Origin: Anaerolineae bacterium
GTDB lineage: Bacteria; Chloroflexota; Anaerolineae; Aggregatilineales; Phototrophicaceae
Length of the DNA stretch: 64,000 bases
Direction: 5' to 3'
Assembly: GCA_022820665.1 (NCBI GenBank)
Contig: JAJEFB010000048.1
Location: 185,203 to 249,202, forward strand
Below are positions 35,113-43,240 of the stretch, one piece after another; the first letter of the stretch is position 1; every line of letters begins with the position of its first letter. Below the pieces are notes generated by a model. That model was not told where the DNA came from. It did no database searches and was given only the letters and a program-made list of their open reading frames with translations. The position numbers were made by a program, and so were the translations under genes.

Positions 35113-35796
35113 ATGACGACTAAAGCGCGATTCGAGAGCTTGAACTTCGAAATGATGGACGTCGACGAGCAATTGCGACGCTCGCGCGTTTATAAAGAGC
35201 GCATGTTGACGCGGCGAACAGTGCGCGATTTCTCCTCGCGGCCGGTTCCCTATGAATTGATCGAAAACGCGCTCAAGGTCTCGGGTTCCGCCCCGTCCGG
35301 CGCCAATCAGCAGCCCTGGACCTTTGTCCTTGTCAGCGATCCGGCGCTCAAACGCGCGATTCGCATCGCCGCGGAAGCGGAAGAAAAAGAGAGTTACCAG
35401 CGACGCATGAGCCAGGAATGGCTGGAAGCCCTGGCGCATCTGGGCACCGACTGGCGCAAGCCCCATATCGAAGACGCGCCCTACTTGATCGTGGTCTTTC
35501 GACAAGCCTATGGCTTTGCGTTGGATGAAGCAACTGGCGAGAAGCAGAGAATCAAACACTATTACAGCGAGGAATCTGTTGGCATCGCCGTCGGCTTCCT
35601 GCTGAGCGCCCTGCACATTTCCGGGCTGGCCACATTGACGCATACGCCCAGCCCCATGCGATTCCTGCGCGAGATACTGCAGCGCCCGCCCAATGAAAGG
35701 CCCTATGTTCTGATCCCGGTCGGCTATCCGGCGGAGGATGCTAAGGTGCCTGTCATCGAGAAAAAATCGCTGGCGGACATCGTAGTCAGGCGCTAA
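35113..35796 (+). CDS. Nitroreductase-family flavoprotein resembling iodotyrosine deiodinase
   Basis: A 227-residue FMN protein. 'RRTVRDFS' (34-41) and 'APSGANQQPWTF' (60-71) bind FMN. The segment 'EKESYQRRMSQEW' and 'TDWRKPHIEDAP' strongly recall animal iodotyrosine deiodinase, whose substrate-lid Glu, Tyr and Lys fall on E91, Y95 and K116 here with the same spacing. 'LPVGYP' type end 'IPVGYPAEDAKVP' also matches. It may reductively dehalogenate halotyrosines or bind another zwitterionic phenol. GTG 35104 is an alternative start; ATG 35113 is preferred as the more usual codon. It stands alone between the MBL gene and parA-like gene. Confidence 0.85.
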   Translation: MTTKARFESLNFEMMDVDEQLRRSRVYKERMLTRRTVRDFSSRPVPYELIENALKVSGSAPSGANQQPWTFVLVSDPALKRAIRIAAEAEEKESYQRRMSQEWLEALAHLGTDWRKPHIEDAPYLIVVFRQAYGFALDEATGEKQRIKHYYSEESVGIAVGFLLSALHISGLATLTHTPSPMRFLREILQRPPNERPYVLIPVGYPAEDAKVPVIEKKSLADIVVRR

Positions 35797-35832
35797 AGCG
35801 GCTGTTGCGGCTAATCTACGCTGACTGTATTC

Positions 35833-35852
35833 TGATTTATACTGTAAAATCA
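35833..35852. promoter_or_regulatory. Inverted repeat upstream of the ParA-like gene
   Basis: TGATTT and AAATCA flank ATACTGTA, 72 bases before the GTG start of the ParA-like gene. TTATACT within it could serve as a -10. It may be an autoregulatory operator of the ParA/partner pair; low confidence. Confidence 0.35.
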
Positions 35853-35924
35853 AATAGGGAAATTAACCTGGATAATTTGCGTACTTCCCAATTGATATTT
35901 AGGCTTGCCTAACGGTGTGAATCT

Positions 35925-36728
35925 GTGAGAATCGTCACGCTTCTCAATGAAAAAGGCGGTGTTGGGAAGACTACTATCGCCTTTCACGTGGCAGCCGGGT
36001 TGGCGGTAGCCGGCTTTCGCGTGGTCGCGGTCGATGCTGACGCGCAGGGATCTTTGACTGAGACCATGGGTTTTGAACAAGCTCCTGGACTTTATGACCT
36101 GATTGTTCGCAATAATCCTTTTCGGGACGTCCTGCGCTTTGCCAATCCGGAGATTTACGAGTATCCCAAGCGCGAGGTGAAGGGGCAGCTCTTCCTGTTG
36201 CCGTCAAATGTGGAAACACAAAGCATCGCTAGCAATTCCAAGGATGCGCTGGCATTCGTCCGCCGTTTCACCGAACTGAAAGACACCGTCGACTTTGTGA
36301 TTGTCGATACCTCGCCGACGCCGTCGCTGCTGCATGGGGCGATCTATTTGGCGACCGACGCAATTCTCTATCCAACGAAATGCGAATACCTCAGCTTCCG
36401 CGGATTGCAGAACAGCTTCATGCACCGCCAAGAGAACGAGCGCTACCGCAGTCAATTCAACTTTGCGCCCATCGCCAACCTGGGAATCCTGCCGAACATC
36501 TATCGTCATGGCACGCTTGAACATCGCGACAATCTGGAAGAACTGAAAGAGACCTACGGGGATCTGGTCTGGGACCCGATTCCTCAGTCGACCATTTGGA
36601 CGGAAAGCAGCCGCGTGCACCGCACGATCTGGAACTATGCGCCCGGGTCGCCGTCCGCCCAGCATAGCTGGAACCTGCTCAAGAAATTCCTGGAGGCAAT
36701 CAAACATGTCAAGCCGACGAAATCGTGA
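35925..36728 (+). CDS. ParA/Soj-like ATPase
   Basis: A 267-residue deviant Walker ATPase: 'NEKGGVGKTT' (8-17), 'VDADAQGS' (about 38-45) for Walker A', and 'DFVIVDTSPTPS' (about 123-134) for Walker B. ParA proteins dimerise on ATP and bind DNA nonspecifically to move plasmids, chromosome origins or large complexes. The GTG start at 35925 gives the natural N terminus 'RIVTLLNEKGG'. It overlaps by 23 bases a gene for a basic DNA-binding-like protein, the usual layout of a partition pair. No replication gene is visible here. Confidence 0.92.
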   Translation: MRIVTLLNEKGGVGKTTIAFHVAAGLAVAGFRVVAVDADAQGSLTETMGFEQAPGLYDLIVRNNPFRDVLRFANPEIYEYPKREVKGQLFLLPSNVETQSIASNSKDALAFVRRFTELKDTVDFVIVDTSPTPSLLHGAIYLATDAILYPTKCEYLSFRGLQNSFMHRQENERYRSQFNFAPIANLGILPNIYRHGTLEHRDNLEELKETYGDLVWDPIPQSTIWTESSRVHRTIWNYAPGSPSAQHSWNLLKKFLEAIKHVKPTKS

Positions 36729-37491
36729 TCGTTCCAAGTCAGCGCTGCCGAAGTTGGAGGACCTGCCGCGCCTTCCCTATGAAGAGGTTGCGAGCGCTAC
36801 CTTCCGCGCGTCCGACAGCCAACCGGTCAATCAGTGGTTCGGGGACATCGAAGCGACGAACCCGGCTGCGGTAGAGGTCGCGGTGGGCGGAGACAGTTCC
36901 ATCCGCGCCTACGAGTATCGCCTGACAGGGCTGGGCATCGACCCCGCCAGCCTGCCCAACAAAAAGCGAAATTGGGAGCTGCTGGGCCAATTGCTCTTCC
37001 GGCTGGACCATTCCATTCAGTGGCTGATTGGCGACTGGCTCTTGCAAGGCGAAACGAACCAGTGGGGCCAGCATGAAGAAATCGCCAAGGCGCTGAATTA
37101 CGAAGTGAAGACGCTCTACGACTACCGCTACGTCGCGCGGAATGTGCATTTTTCGGTACGTAACGAAAAACTGTCATTTGGTCATCACAAGTTGGTTGCT
37201 CATCTCGAAACGGCGGAGCAAGGTCGCTGGCTCCGCAAAGCCGCTGACGGCGACAGCGATGGCGAAACCAGCTTGTCTCGGCCCTGGTCAATCAATCGCC
37301 TTAGGCGAGAACTGTCGGATTTTCCGGCGCTGCAAGAAAATCAAGACACCCCCTTCGAGCGCAACCTGCGTCGCATCGACCGAGAAATGACGCGCAAGAA
37401 ATGGAACAAGCTGACTGTCGCCGAGCGGCGCAAGCGCTACCAGCATTTGCGCGATATTTTGGCGAGGATGCAGCGCTGGGGCTTTGACTGA
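36706..37491 (+). CDS. Putative DNA-binding partner of ParA
   Basis: A 261-residue protein translated from ATG 36706, inside the end of the ParA-like gene, with GGAGG 10 bases upstream. The middle (about 95-165) has 'LIGDWLLQGE', 'QHEEIAKALNYEVKTLYDYRYVARN' region and 'LSFGHHKLVAHLE', a pattern seen in helix-turn-helix proteins of plasmids and actinomycetes. It is rich in Arg and Trp and ends in a basic 'RRIDREMTRKKWNKL' helix. It is not a standard ParB (no ParB nuclease block). It probably binds a centromere-like site and ParA. Moderately sure. Confidence 0.65.
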   Translation: MSSRRNRDRSKSALPKLEDLPRLPYEEVASATFRASDSQPVNQWFGDIEATNPAAVEVAVGGDSSIRAYEYRLTGLGIDPASLPNKKRNWELLGQLLFRLDHSIQWLIGDWLLQGETNQWGQHEEIAKALNYEVKTLYDYRYVARNVHFSVRNEKLSFGHHKLVAHLETAEQGRWLRKAADGDSDGETSLSRPWSINRLRRELSDFPALQENQDTPFERNLRRIDREMTRKKWNKLTVAERRKRYQHLRDILARMQRWGFD

Positions 37492-37597
37492 GGCAAGAGT
37501 TGTTGATTTCGCTCCACCCGCCAGTTGGATCTTTGCTGGCTCTCCCCTGCGCTACCTATTCAAGTCACTGTCATCCGGCGAATCCTGGGTAGGTTCC

Positions 37598-38302
37598 TTA
37601 GAATTTCGTACCATAGGCAGGGATGGCGGCGCCGCTGATGACGCCGCCCGCATCAGAAGCGAGAAACGCGATCACTTTGCCGAGCTGAGCAGGCGTGACG
37701 CCTGAATGCGGATCTTCCGCGAATTGCTCTTCGGTGACGATCGCCGAGGGCAAGACCGCGTTCACGCGGATTCCCCGCCGCTTGTACTCTTCGGACATGC
37801 TCTCTGTCAAACGCAGCAGAGCCGCTTTTGAGGCCGCATAAGCGGCGTCTTTCCCGCTCGAGCGCAGTCCCGGTCGCGCGCCAATATTGATGATTCGACC
37901 GCTGCCCTGCGCCAACATCGTCGGTATGACCGCCCGACTCATCAAGAAGGTGATCGTCGCATTCAACCGGTGCATACTTTCCCAGGTCTTGACGCTCGTT
38001 TCATGCACAGGTTTTCCGGCGCCCCAGCCGCCAACGATGTTCACCAGAATATCAATGCGAGCAAAGCGTTCGACAGCCGCCTCAACCAAGCCCTCAACCG
38101 TCTCCACATTGGACAAGTCGGCCGCGGGAAAACACAGCTGCGCCGGATCACCCGCCAAATCCGGAAAGCGCTCGTACAGTCGATCGTCCCCACAAGTCAA
38201 AACCAGCGACGCCCCGCCCGCGCGAAAGATCGGCGCGACACCCGAAGCGAGCAGCCCCGAAGCCCCGGTAATTATTGCAACCTGATCCCTGAATTCGCCC
38301 AT
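37598..38302 (-). CDS. SDR family protein with altered catalytic Ser
   Basis: A 234-residue SDR with 'TGASGLLASG' (12-21) for cofactor and 'YAASK' for the Tyr/Lys pair. The usual 'NNAG' is 'NIVGG' and the position of the catalytic Ser reads 'NIGARPG', so the Ser is absent. It may have altered activity or bind substrate differently. ATG 38302 is preferred because GGAGAG lies just upstream; an earlier in-frame start at 38341 adds 13 residues. It stands alone on the minus strand between plus-strand genes. Confidence 0.82.
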   Translation of the reverse strand: MGEFRDQVAIITGASGLLASGVAPIFRAGGASLVLTCGDDRLYERFPDLAGDPAQLCFPAADLSNVETVEGLVEAAVERFARIDILVNIVGGWGAGKPVHETSVKTWESMHRLNATITFLMSRAVIPTMLAQGSGRIINIGARPGLRSSGKDAAYAASKAALLRLTESMSEEYKRRGIRVNAVLPSAIVTEEQFAEDPHSGVTPAQLGKVIAFLASDAGGVISGAAIPAYGTKF

Positions 38303-38500
38303 CTTCAACTCTCCACGCAAGCTTCCGGCTGCCACCAGCATAACATATTCATGGCAACATCTTCGACCATCACCGTTTCGACCGCTAGATACGAGTGGCG
38401 CGCTTCATCAGGATATGTTAAACAAGACAGGCATGAGATGCCGGGTCAACGCTCAGCGCGCAACGAGTATAGCATCGGCCCACAATCAAGGATCACACCC

Positions 38501-39715
38501 ATGCCACAATACGATTTGCTCCTCAAATACGGCCGCCTCATCGACCCAAAGAACGGGATCGACGCGCCCAGGGACGTCGCCATCAGCGACGGCAAAATCG
38601 CCCAAGTCGCCCAAGACATCCCTAGCGCCCAAGCGGCGCAAAGCATCGACGTCGCCGGACTGATCGTAAGTCCCGGCTTGATCGACATGCACGTCCACGT
38701 TTATCACACCCGCGAACCGGAGACACTGAGCGTGATCGCCGACCACCATTGCTTTCGCTCCGGCGTTACCACAGTCGTTGATACCGGCACTGCCGGCGCC
38801 AAGCATTTCCTGCACTTCAAACGGACGGTCATCGACCGAGCGAAGACGCGCATTTACGCATATATCAACATTGTCAAGTCGGGCATGGTGGGACCCTTCG
38901 AACAAGACATTGCAGAGATGGATCCGGAATTAGCCGCCTCAATCGTGCTCGCCTATCCCGAAAACTGCGTCGGCATCAAGACCGCGCACTACTGGGTATC
39001 GCAACCATTTGACGAGGCGCATCCGCCCTGGACCGCCGTCGACCGCGCCCTGGAAGCCTCCGCCATCTGCGAAAAACCGCTTATGATCGATTTCTGGCAT
39101 CGCCCGGGACGGACCTATCAAGAACTGCTACGAAAAATGCAGCCCGGCGATATCCACACCCATGTCTACGCGCAGCAATTCCCCATCTTGAATGAGAAAA
39201 ACGAACCGGCCGATTTCATGTTCGAGGCCCGCGAACGGGGCATTATCTTCGATCTGGGACATGGCGCGGGCAGCTTCTGGTTCCGCCAGGCTATCCCCGC
39301 CTTTCAGGGCGGCTTCGGTCCCGATTCCATCAGTACCGACTTGCACATCGGCAATGTCAACGGCGTGGTGCACGATATGCTGACGACTATGTCCAAATTG
39401 CTGTGTATGGGTATGCCGCTCGACGAGGTCATTTATCGTTCCACGGTCACACCCGCCCAGGAGATCGGTCATCCGGAGCTCGGTCATTTGAGCGTCGGCG
39501 CCGAAGCTGATATCGCCATCCTGAAGCAGCGCGAGGGCGAATTCGGCTATGTAGACTGCGGTCAGGCTCGCATGAACGGCAGTCGCAAACTGAGCTGTGA
39601 AATGACGCTGCGCGCCGGCGAGCTCGTCTACGATGTCAACGGCCGCGCCGCGCCCGCTTGGGAAGACGCGCCACCACCGTATTGGGAAATCCGCTATCCA
39701 AAGGAAATTGTCTAG
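38501..39715 (+). CDS. Amidohydrolase/deacylase (EF_0837-like)
   Basis: A 404-residue amidohydrolase-superfamily protein. 'DMHVHVYH' (62-69) carries the HxH metal pair; 'GIKTAHYW' near 160 supplies the bridging Lys, 'HTHVYAQ' near 210 and 'DLGHGAGSF' near 245 supply His, and 'STDLHIGN' near 280 the catalytic Asp. The group pairs with SelA-like PLP proteins in other genomes, as it does here (1-base gap). Characterised relatives are deacylases of small N-acyl or O-acyl acids. ATG 38501 is chosen; the long open frame before it overlaps the SDR on the other strand. Confidence 0.85.
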   Translation: MPQYDLLLKYGRLIDPKNGIDAPRDVAISDGKIAQVAQDIPSAQAAQSIDVAGLIVSPGLIDMHVHVYHTREPETLSVIADHHCFRSGVTTVVDTGTAGAKHFLHFKRTVIDRAKTRIYAYINIVKSGMVGPFEQDIAEMDPELAASIVLAYPENCVGIKTAHYWVSQPFDEAHPPWTAVDRALEASAICEKPLMIDFWHRPGRTYQELLRKMQPGDIHTHVYAQQFPILNEKNEPADFMFEARERGIIFDLGHGAGSFWFRQAIPAFQGGFGPDSISTDLHIGNVNGVVHDMLTTMSKLLCMGMPLDEVIYRSTVTPAQEIGHPELGHLSVGAEADIAILKQREGEFGYVDCGQARMNGSRKLSCEMTLRAGELVYDVNGRAAPAWEDAPPPYWEIRYPKEIV

Positions 39716-39716
39716 C

Positions 39717-40817
39717 ATGAGCAATTACGACGCCCTGGGCATCCGCCCGGTTATCAATGCCAACGCTACCTTGACCAAACTCGGCGGTTCATTGATGCCG
39801 CCCGAAGTACTACAAGCCATGAACGAGGCCGCCGGCTGCTTTGTAGACTTGCCATTATTGCAGCGCAGAGTGGGCGAGCGCATCGCGGAACTCACCAGGA
39901 ACGAAGCAGCCTATGTCACCTCCGGCGCCGCCGCCGGCGTCATGTTGGCGGCGACCGCCTGCGTCTTGTACCACCATCCCGAAGTCGGAATGGATTTTCC
40001 ACAGATCGCATCGCTCAAGAACGAAGCCATTGTCCACCGCAATCAGCGCAACGGATACGACTTCGCCGTGCGACAGACCGGCATGCGCTTCGTCGAGATT
40101 GATCCCACGCCGAGGGCTCTGCGCGACACGATCAACGAAAAGACCGCCTGCGTATTCTGGTTCGAGGGTCCGTTGGTCGGGGAGACCGATACGCCCTTGC
40201 AAGAAGTCATCGCCATCGCGAACGAGCACAACTTGCCGGTTGTTGTGGACGCGGCGGCGCAATTGCCGCCCCCCGAGAACCTCTGGCGCTTCACACAGAT
40301 GGGCGCGGCGCTTGCGCTTTTCAGCGGCGGAAAGGACCTGCGCGGACCGCAGCCCACGGGATTAATGTTGGGCCGCCGGGACATGATCGAATCAATCCGC
40401 GTCATCAGCGTGCCCAATCACGGACTTGGGCGTCCCTTGAAAGTCGGCAAAGAAGAGATGATGGGCGCCCTGGCGGCCGTCGAGCGCTATCTGAACATGG
40501 ACCATGCCGCCCGAGAAGCGTATTGTGAAGATTGCGTGCGAATGTGGCGCGACGCCTTGAATCTACTGCCGGGCATTAGAGCCGAGCGCGACTTTCCCAA
40601 CGAAGCTAACCAGCCCTTGCCCTGGTGCCTGATCACCGTTGAGCCGGAGGTGCTAGGCAGGACAGCCTGTGAGTTGGTGGCTGCCTTCCTGGAAGGTGAT
40701 CCGGCAATCTCGGTCTTTGAAGTCGATGAGACCCGATTCCGCCTCAATCCCATGACGCTTAACCCGGGCGAGGAAGTAATCGTCCGCGATGCTTGTCTTG
40801 CCCTCTTGCAGAGCTGA
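39717..40817 (+). CDS. SelA-like PLP-dependent enzyme (DgaE-type)
   Basis: A 366-residue fold-type I PLP protein related to selenocysteine synthase SelA but shorter, as in D-glucosaminate-6-phosphate ammonia-lyase (DgaE) and the EF_0838 group. The Schiff-base lysine is K206 in 'FSGGKDLRGPQ' and the PLP Asp is near 178 in 'VVVDAAAQLPP'. 'INANATLTKLGGS' at the N terminus is characteristic. It likely performs a beta-elimination of ammonia or water from a hydroxy- or amino-acid released by the amidohydrolase just upstream. Substrate unknown. Confidence 0.87.
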   Translation: MSNYDALGIRPVINANATLTKLGGSLMPPEVLQAMNEAAGCFVDLPLLQRRVGERIAELTRNEAAYVTSGAAAGVMLAATACVLYHHPEVGMDFPQIASLKNEAIVHRNQRNGYDFAVRQTGMRFVEIDPTPRALRDTINEKTACVFWFEGPLVGETDTPLQEVIAIANEHNLPVVVDAAAQLPPPENLWRFTQMGAALALFSGGKDLRGPQPTGLMLGRRDMIESIRVISVPNHGLGRPLKVGKEEMMGALAAVERYLNMDHAAREAYCEDCVRMWRDALNLLPGIRAERDFPNEANQPLPWCLITVEPEVLGRTACELVAAFLEGDPAISVFEVDETRFRLNPMTLNPGEEVIVRDACLALLQS

Positions 40818-40853
40818 TTCTCGAATGATCGTAACTGTCTTGCGAGGCGCCGC

Positions 40854-41171
40854 ATGAGCCGACCATTTGAACTCTATGACCTGCGTGTCACCGTCGAGCG
40901 GATCGAAGGGCGATCCGTCTGTGGCATGGCTGTCGGTGACTATTTCGAACTCACGGAAAGCTCCAAGCTGCGAATCCCGGAAGGCAAGCATTTCTGCATC
41001 TATGCGCTGTCCGCGGTTTTACCATTGTTGGCGGCTAAACAGCGCGAATTGGACCAGAACGACTGGCTCGCATACGATTCCATCGCCGCCTGCCCCGACG
41101 TAGACGAGCGCCTGATCATGCGCGTCGAGCGCATCAAGAAGCGCACGATGGACAGCGACGACCTGACCTGA
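40854..41171 (+). CDS. TIGR04076-like small protein
   Basis: A 105-residue protein. 'VTVERIEGRSVCGMAVGDYFEL', a Cys in the loop, 'IPEGKHFCIYALSAVLPLLAA' and 'CPD...I.RVERI' follow the TIGR04076 family pattern (a small protein with a conserved Cys pair, function unknown). It is 36 bases after the SelA-like gene and may belong to its transcript. The ATG at 40854 follows a GAGGCG run. No function can be given. Confidence 0.75.
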   Translation: MSRPFELYDLRVTVERIEGRSVCGMAVGDYFELTESSKLRIPEGKHFCIYALSAVLPLLAAKQRELDQNDWLAYDSIAACPDVDERLIMRVERIKKRTMDSDDLT

Positions 41172-41288
41172 TTCGCGAATTGTCCCGTCACTTGTTATTT
41201 TTATCCAAGCGGTGGGCGTCATGAACTGGATTCGAGTACCATGGTGATATACCGTCCGCGGGCATTTTCAGCTTGAGGAGAAGAACCG

Positions 41289-42854
41289 ATGGCAAAGCAA
41301 CGCAAGCATATCAAGGTGACCTATTCGACGTTGGGCAGCCCCGACCCGCTGCTGCACGAATATTTCGATGAAGATGTCGCCGAACTCAGAGCCAACCTGG
41401 GCAAGTCCTATGACATGTATATCGACGGCGAGTGGATCGCGGGCGACGGCAGTTTTACAAATCGCTCGCCGATCAACATCGACTGGGTTCTGGGCGACTT
41501 CGCTCGCGCCGGGGACGCCCATGTCGATCGAGCGGTGGCTGCGGCAAAAGCGGCTTTTCCGGGCTGGCGCGATACCCCTTGGGCTGAACGGGCTGACCTG
41601 CTCAACCGCGTAGCCGATCTTATCAGCGAACGCCTCTTCGAGATCTCCGCCGCCGTCAGCATGGAAATCGGCAAGAACCGCCTGGAGGCTATCGGCGATG
41701 TCGAAGAAAGCGCCGACTTGATCCGCTATTGCGTCGAAGCCATGCGCGACAACCAGGGCTTCGACCGGCAACTGCTCAGTGAGACCGACCAGCACTTCAA
41801 CCGCAGCGTGCTCAAGCCCTACGGCGTTTGGGGCGTCATCGGTCCCTTCAACTTTCCCGCCGCGCTCACCGGCGGTCCCAGCGGCGCCGCGCTGATCGCC
41901 GGCAATACCGTCGTGCTAAAGCCTGCCGCCGAAGGCTCGCTCACCGCCTTCATGCTCGCCCAGTGCATGGCCGACGCCGGCCTGCCCAAGGGCGCCTTCA
42001 ATGTCGTATTTGGCGGCGACGCGCCCGGCAAGGCGCTGACAGCCAATCCCGACCTGGCCGGCTTGACCTTCACCGGCAGCTACGATGTCGGCATGAGCAT
42101 CATCAAGAACTTCACAACCGCCGCTGGCTACTACCGACCGGTCATCGCCGAGATGGGCGGCAAGAACCCCGCCATCGTCACCGCCAAAGCCGATCTCGAT
42201 AAAGCCGCGCTGGGCGTGATGCGCTCGGCATTCGGCTTGACCGGGCAGAAGTGCTCGGCTTGCTCACGCGTCTATGTTGAAGCCTCCGTCAAAGAGGCTT
42301 TCCTCGACAAGCTGGTCGATCTCACCGCCCAGATCAAGGTGGGCGATCCCACCGCTGTCGATACCTATATGGGTCCGATCATCAATGCCGATGCCTACGC
42401 CGCTTACCAAGGCTATGTCGACGAGATGCGCGACGGAGACATCCGCATTGGCGGGGGGACGCTGGAAGAGGATAAAGGCTATTTCGTGGCGCCGACCGTG
42501 GTGACGGATCTCCCCGATGGTCATCGCCTCTGGCAGCACGAGATGTTCGCGCCCATCGTTGCCGTGCGCGCGGTGGAAGGGAAGGACGAAGCGATACAGC
42601 TAGCCAACGATGTCGCCCTCGGTTTGACCGCCGGCATCTACACTGAAGATTCCGACGAAGTCGACTGGTTCCTGGATAATATGGAAGCGGGCGTGCTCTA
42701 CGTCAATCGCGCCACCGGCGCCACCACCGGCGCCTGGCCCGGCTATCAGTCCTTCGGCGGCTGGAAGGGCAGCACCGGCAGCAATAAAGCTTCCGGCAGC
42801 TGGTACTACCTGCAGCAGTACATGCGCGAGCAGTCGCACACGATTGTGGGTTGA
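41289..42854 (+). CDS. Aldehyde dehydrogenase, pyrroline-5-carboxylate dehydrogenase-like
   Basis: A 521-residue NAD(P)-dependent aldehyde dehydrogenase. Catalytic C322 ('GQKCSACSR') and E288 ('AEMGGKNP'), and 'PFNFP' at 186-190, are in place. Length and the 'QKCSACSR' motif favour the RocA/PutA-type L-glutamate gamma-semialdehyde dehydrogenases, which finish proline or arginine breakdown. GAGGAGAAG 9 bases upstream sets the ATG. Other family members oxidise the semialdehyde made by omega-aminotransferases, so DoeC-like activity cannot be excluded. Confidence 0.9.
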   Translation: MAKQRKHIKVTYSTLGSPDPLLHEYFDEDVAELRANLGKSYDMYIDGEWIAGDGSFTNRSPINIDWVLGDFARAGDAHVDRAVAAAKAAFPGWRDTPWAERADLLNRVADLISERLFEISAAVSMEIGKNRLEAIGDVEESADLIRYCVEAMRDNQGFDRQLLSETDQHFNRSVLKPYGVWGVIGPFNFPAALTGGPSGAALIAGNTVVLKPAAEGSLTAFMLAQCMADAGLPKGAFNVVFGGDAPGKALTANPDLAGLTFTGSYDVGMSIIKNFTTAAGYYRPVIAEMGGKNPAIVTAKADLDKAALGVMRSAFGLTGQKCSACSRVYVEASVKEAFLDKLVDLTAQIKVGDPTAVDTYMGPIINADAYAAYQGYVDEMRDGDIRIGGGTLEEDKGYFVAPTVVTDLPDGHRLWQHEMFAPIVAVRAVEGKDEAIQLANDVALGLTAGIYTEDSDEVDWFLDNMEAGVLYVNRATGATTGAWPGYQSFGGWKGSTGSNKASGSWYYLQQYMREQSHTIVG

Positions 42855-42929
42855 TATTCCCCACAAAGACACGGAGGGCACAAAACTTTCAAGTTTGCTC
42901 GAAACCGCACATCACGCGAAATCTGTAAG

Positions 42930-42945
42930 GATTGTCCGGTACTGG
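42930..42945. mobile_element. Solo end of the 22.97-kb IS family
   Basis: AGGATTGTCCGGTACT matches the IS inverted repeat AGGCTTGTCCG(C/G)TACT at all but one informative position. The preceding CGAAATCTGTA also matches the IS left flank. No second end or transposase remains. Confidence 0.6.
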
Positions 42946-43005
42946 CGAAGAAGAGTTCCTGTTGTCCTATTCAATGCGGCTATCCAAGCGCTCCTGGCTG
43001 GTAAA

Positions 43006-43032
43006 CGGGCGACTCACAGAGTCGCCCCTACA
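43006..43032. repeat. Intergenic palindromic repeat (REP family A, inverted orientation)
   Basis: CGGGCGACTC-ACA-GAGTCGCCCCTACA; on the minus strand it starts TGTAGGGGCGACTC as the other copies do. Confidence 0.8.
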
Positions 43033-43173
43033 TTTTCTCGGATCTACTGCGAACCCTATTCTGATATTGACACATCTGCAGAATCCAAACGCGCCATAAA
43101 CCCCTATATTATCGTAAAATCACATAAACTCACGTAAATGAACAACAATTTCTCGATGCCTCTGTGGCCAATC

Positions 43174-43200
43174 AAAAAAGGACGAGCCCCTGGCTCGCCC
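43174..43200 (-). terminator. Rho-independent terminator of the M24 peptidase gene
   Basis: On the minus strand, GGGCGAGCC-AGG-GGCTCGTCC is followed directly by TTTTTT. It starts about 40 bases after the stop of the M24 gene. Confidence 0.75.
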
Positions 43201-43240
43201 TAAATTTCTCTGTGTCCTCTGCGCCTCTGTGGTGAATCCT

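Larger units (their letters stand above)
42855..43240. other. Intergenic repeat island
   Basis: No gene is supported. 42860-42885 is a 'CCACAAAGACACGGAGGGCAC' repeat. 42918-42945 repeats the left flank and end of the 22.97-kb IS (CGAAATCTGTAAGG then TTGTCCGGTACT). 43006-43032 is an inverted REP family A copy. 43174-43200 is a terminator for the M24 gene. 43206-43237 is a 'CTCTGTGTCCTCTGCGCCTC' repeat. Confidence 0.75.

Noticed and set aside
37970-38500. N-terminal extension of the amidohydrolase
   Set aside because: It overlaps the minus-strand SDR, and the family N terminus 'YDLLLKYGRLIDP' begins at 38501.
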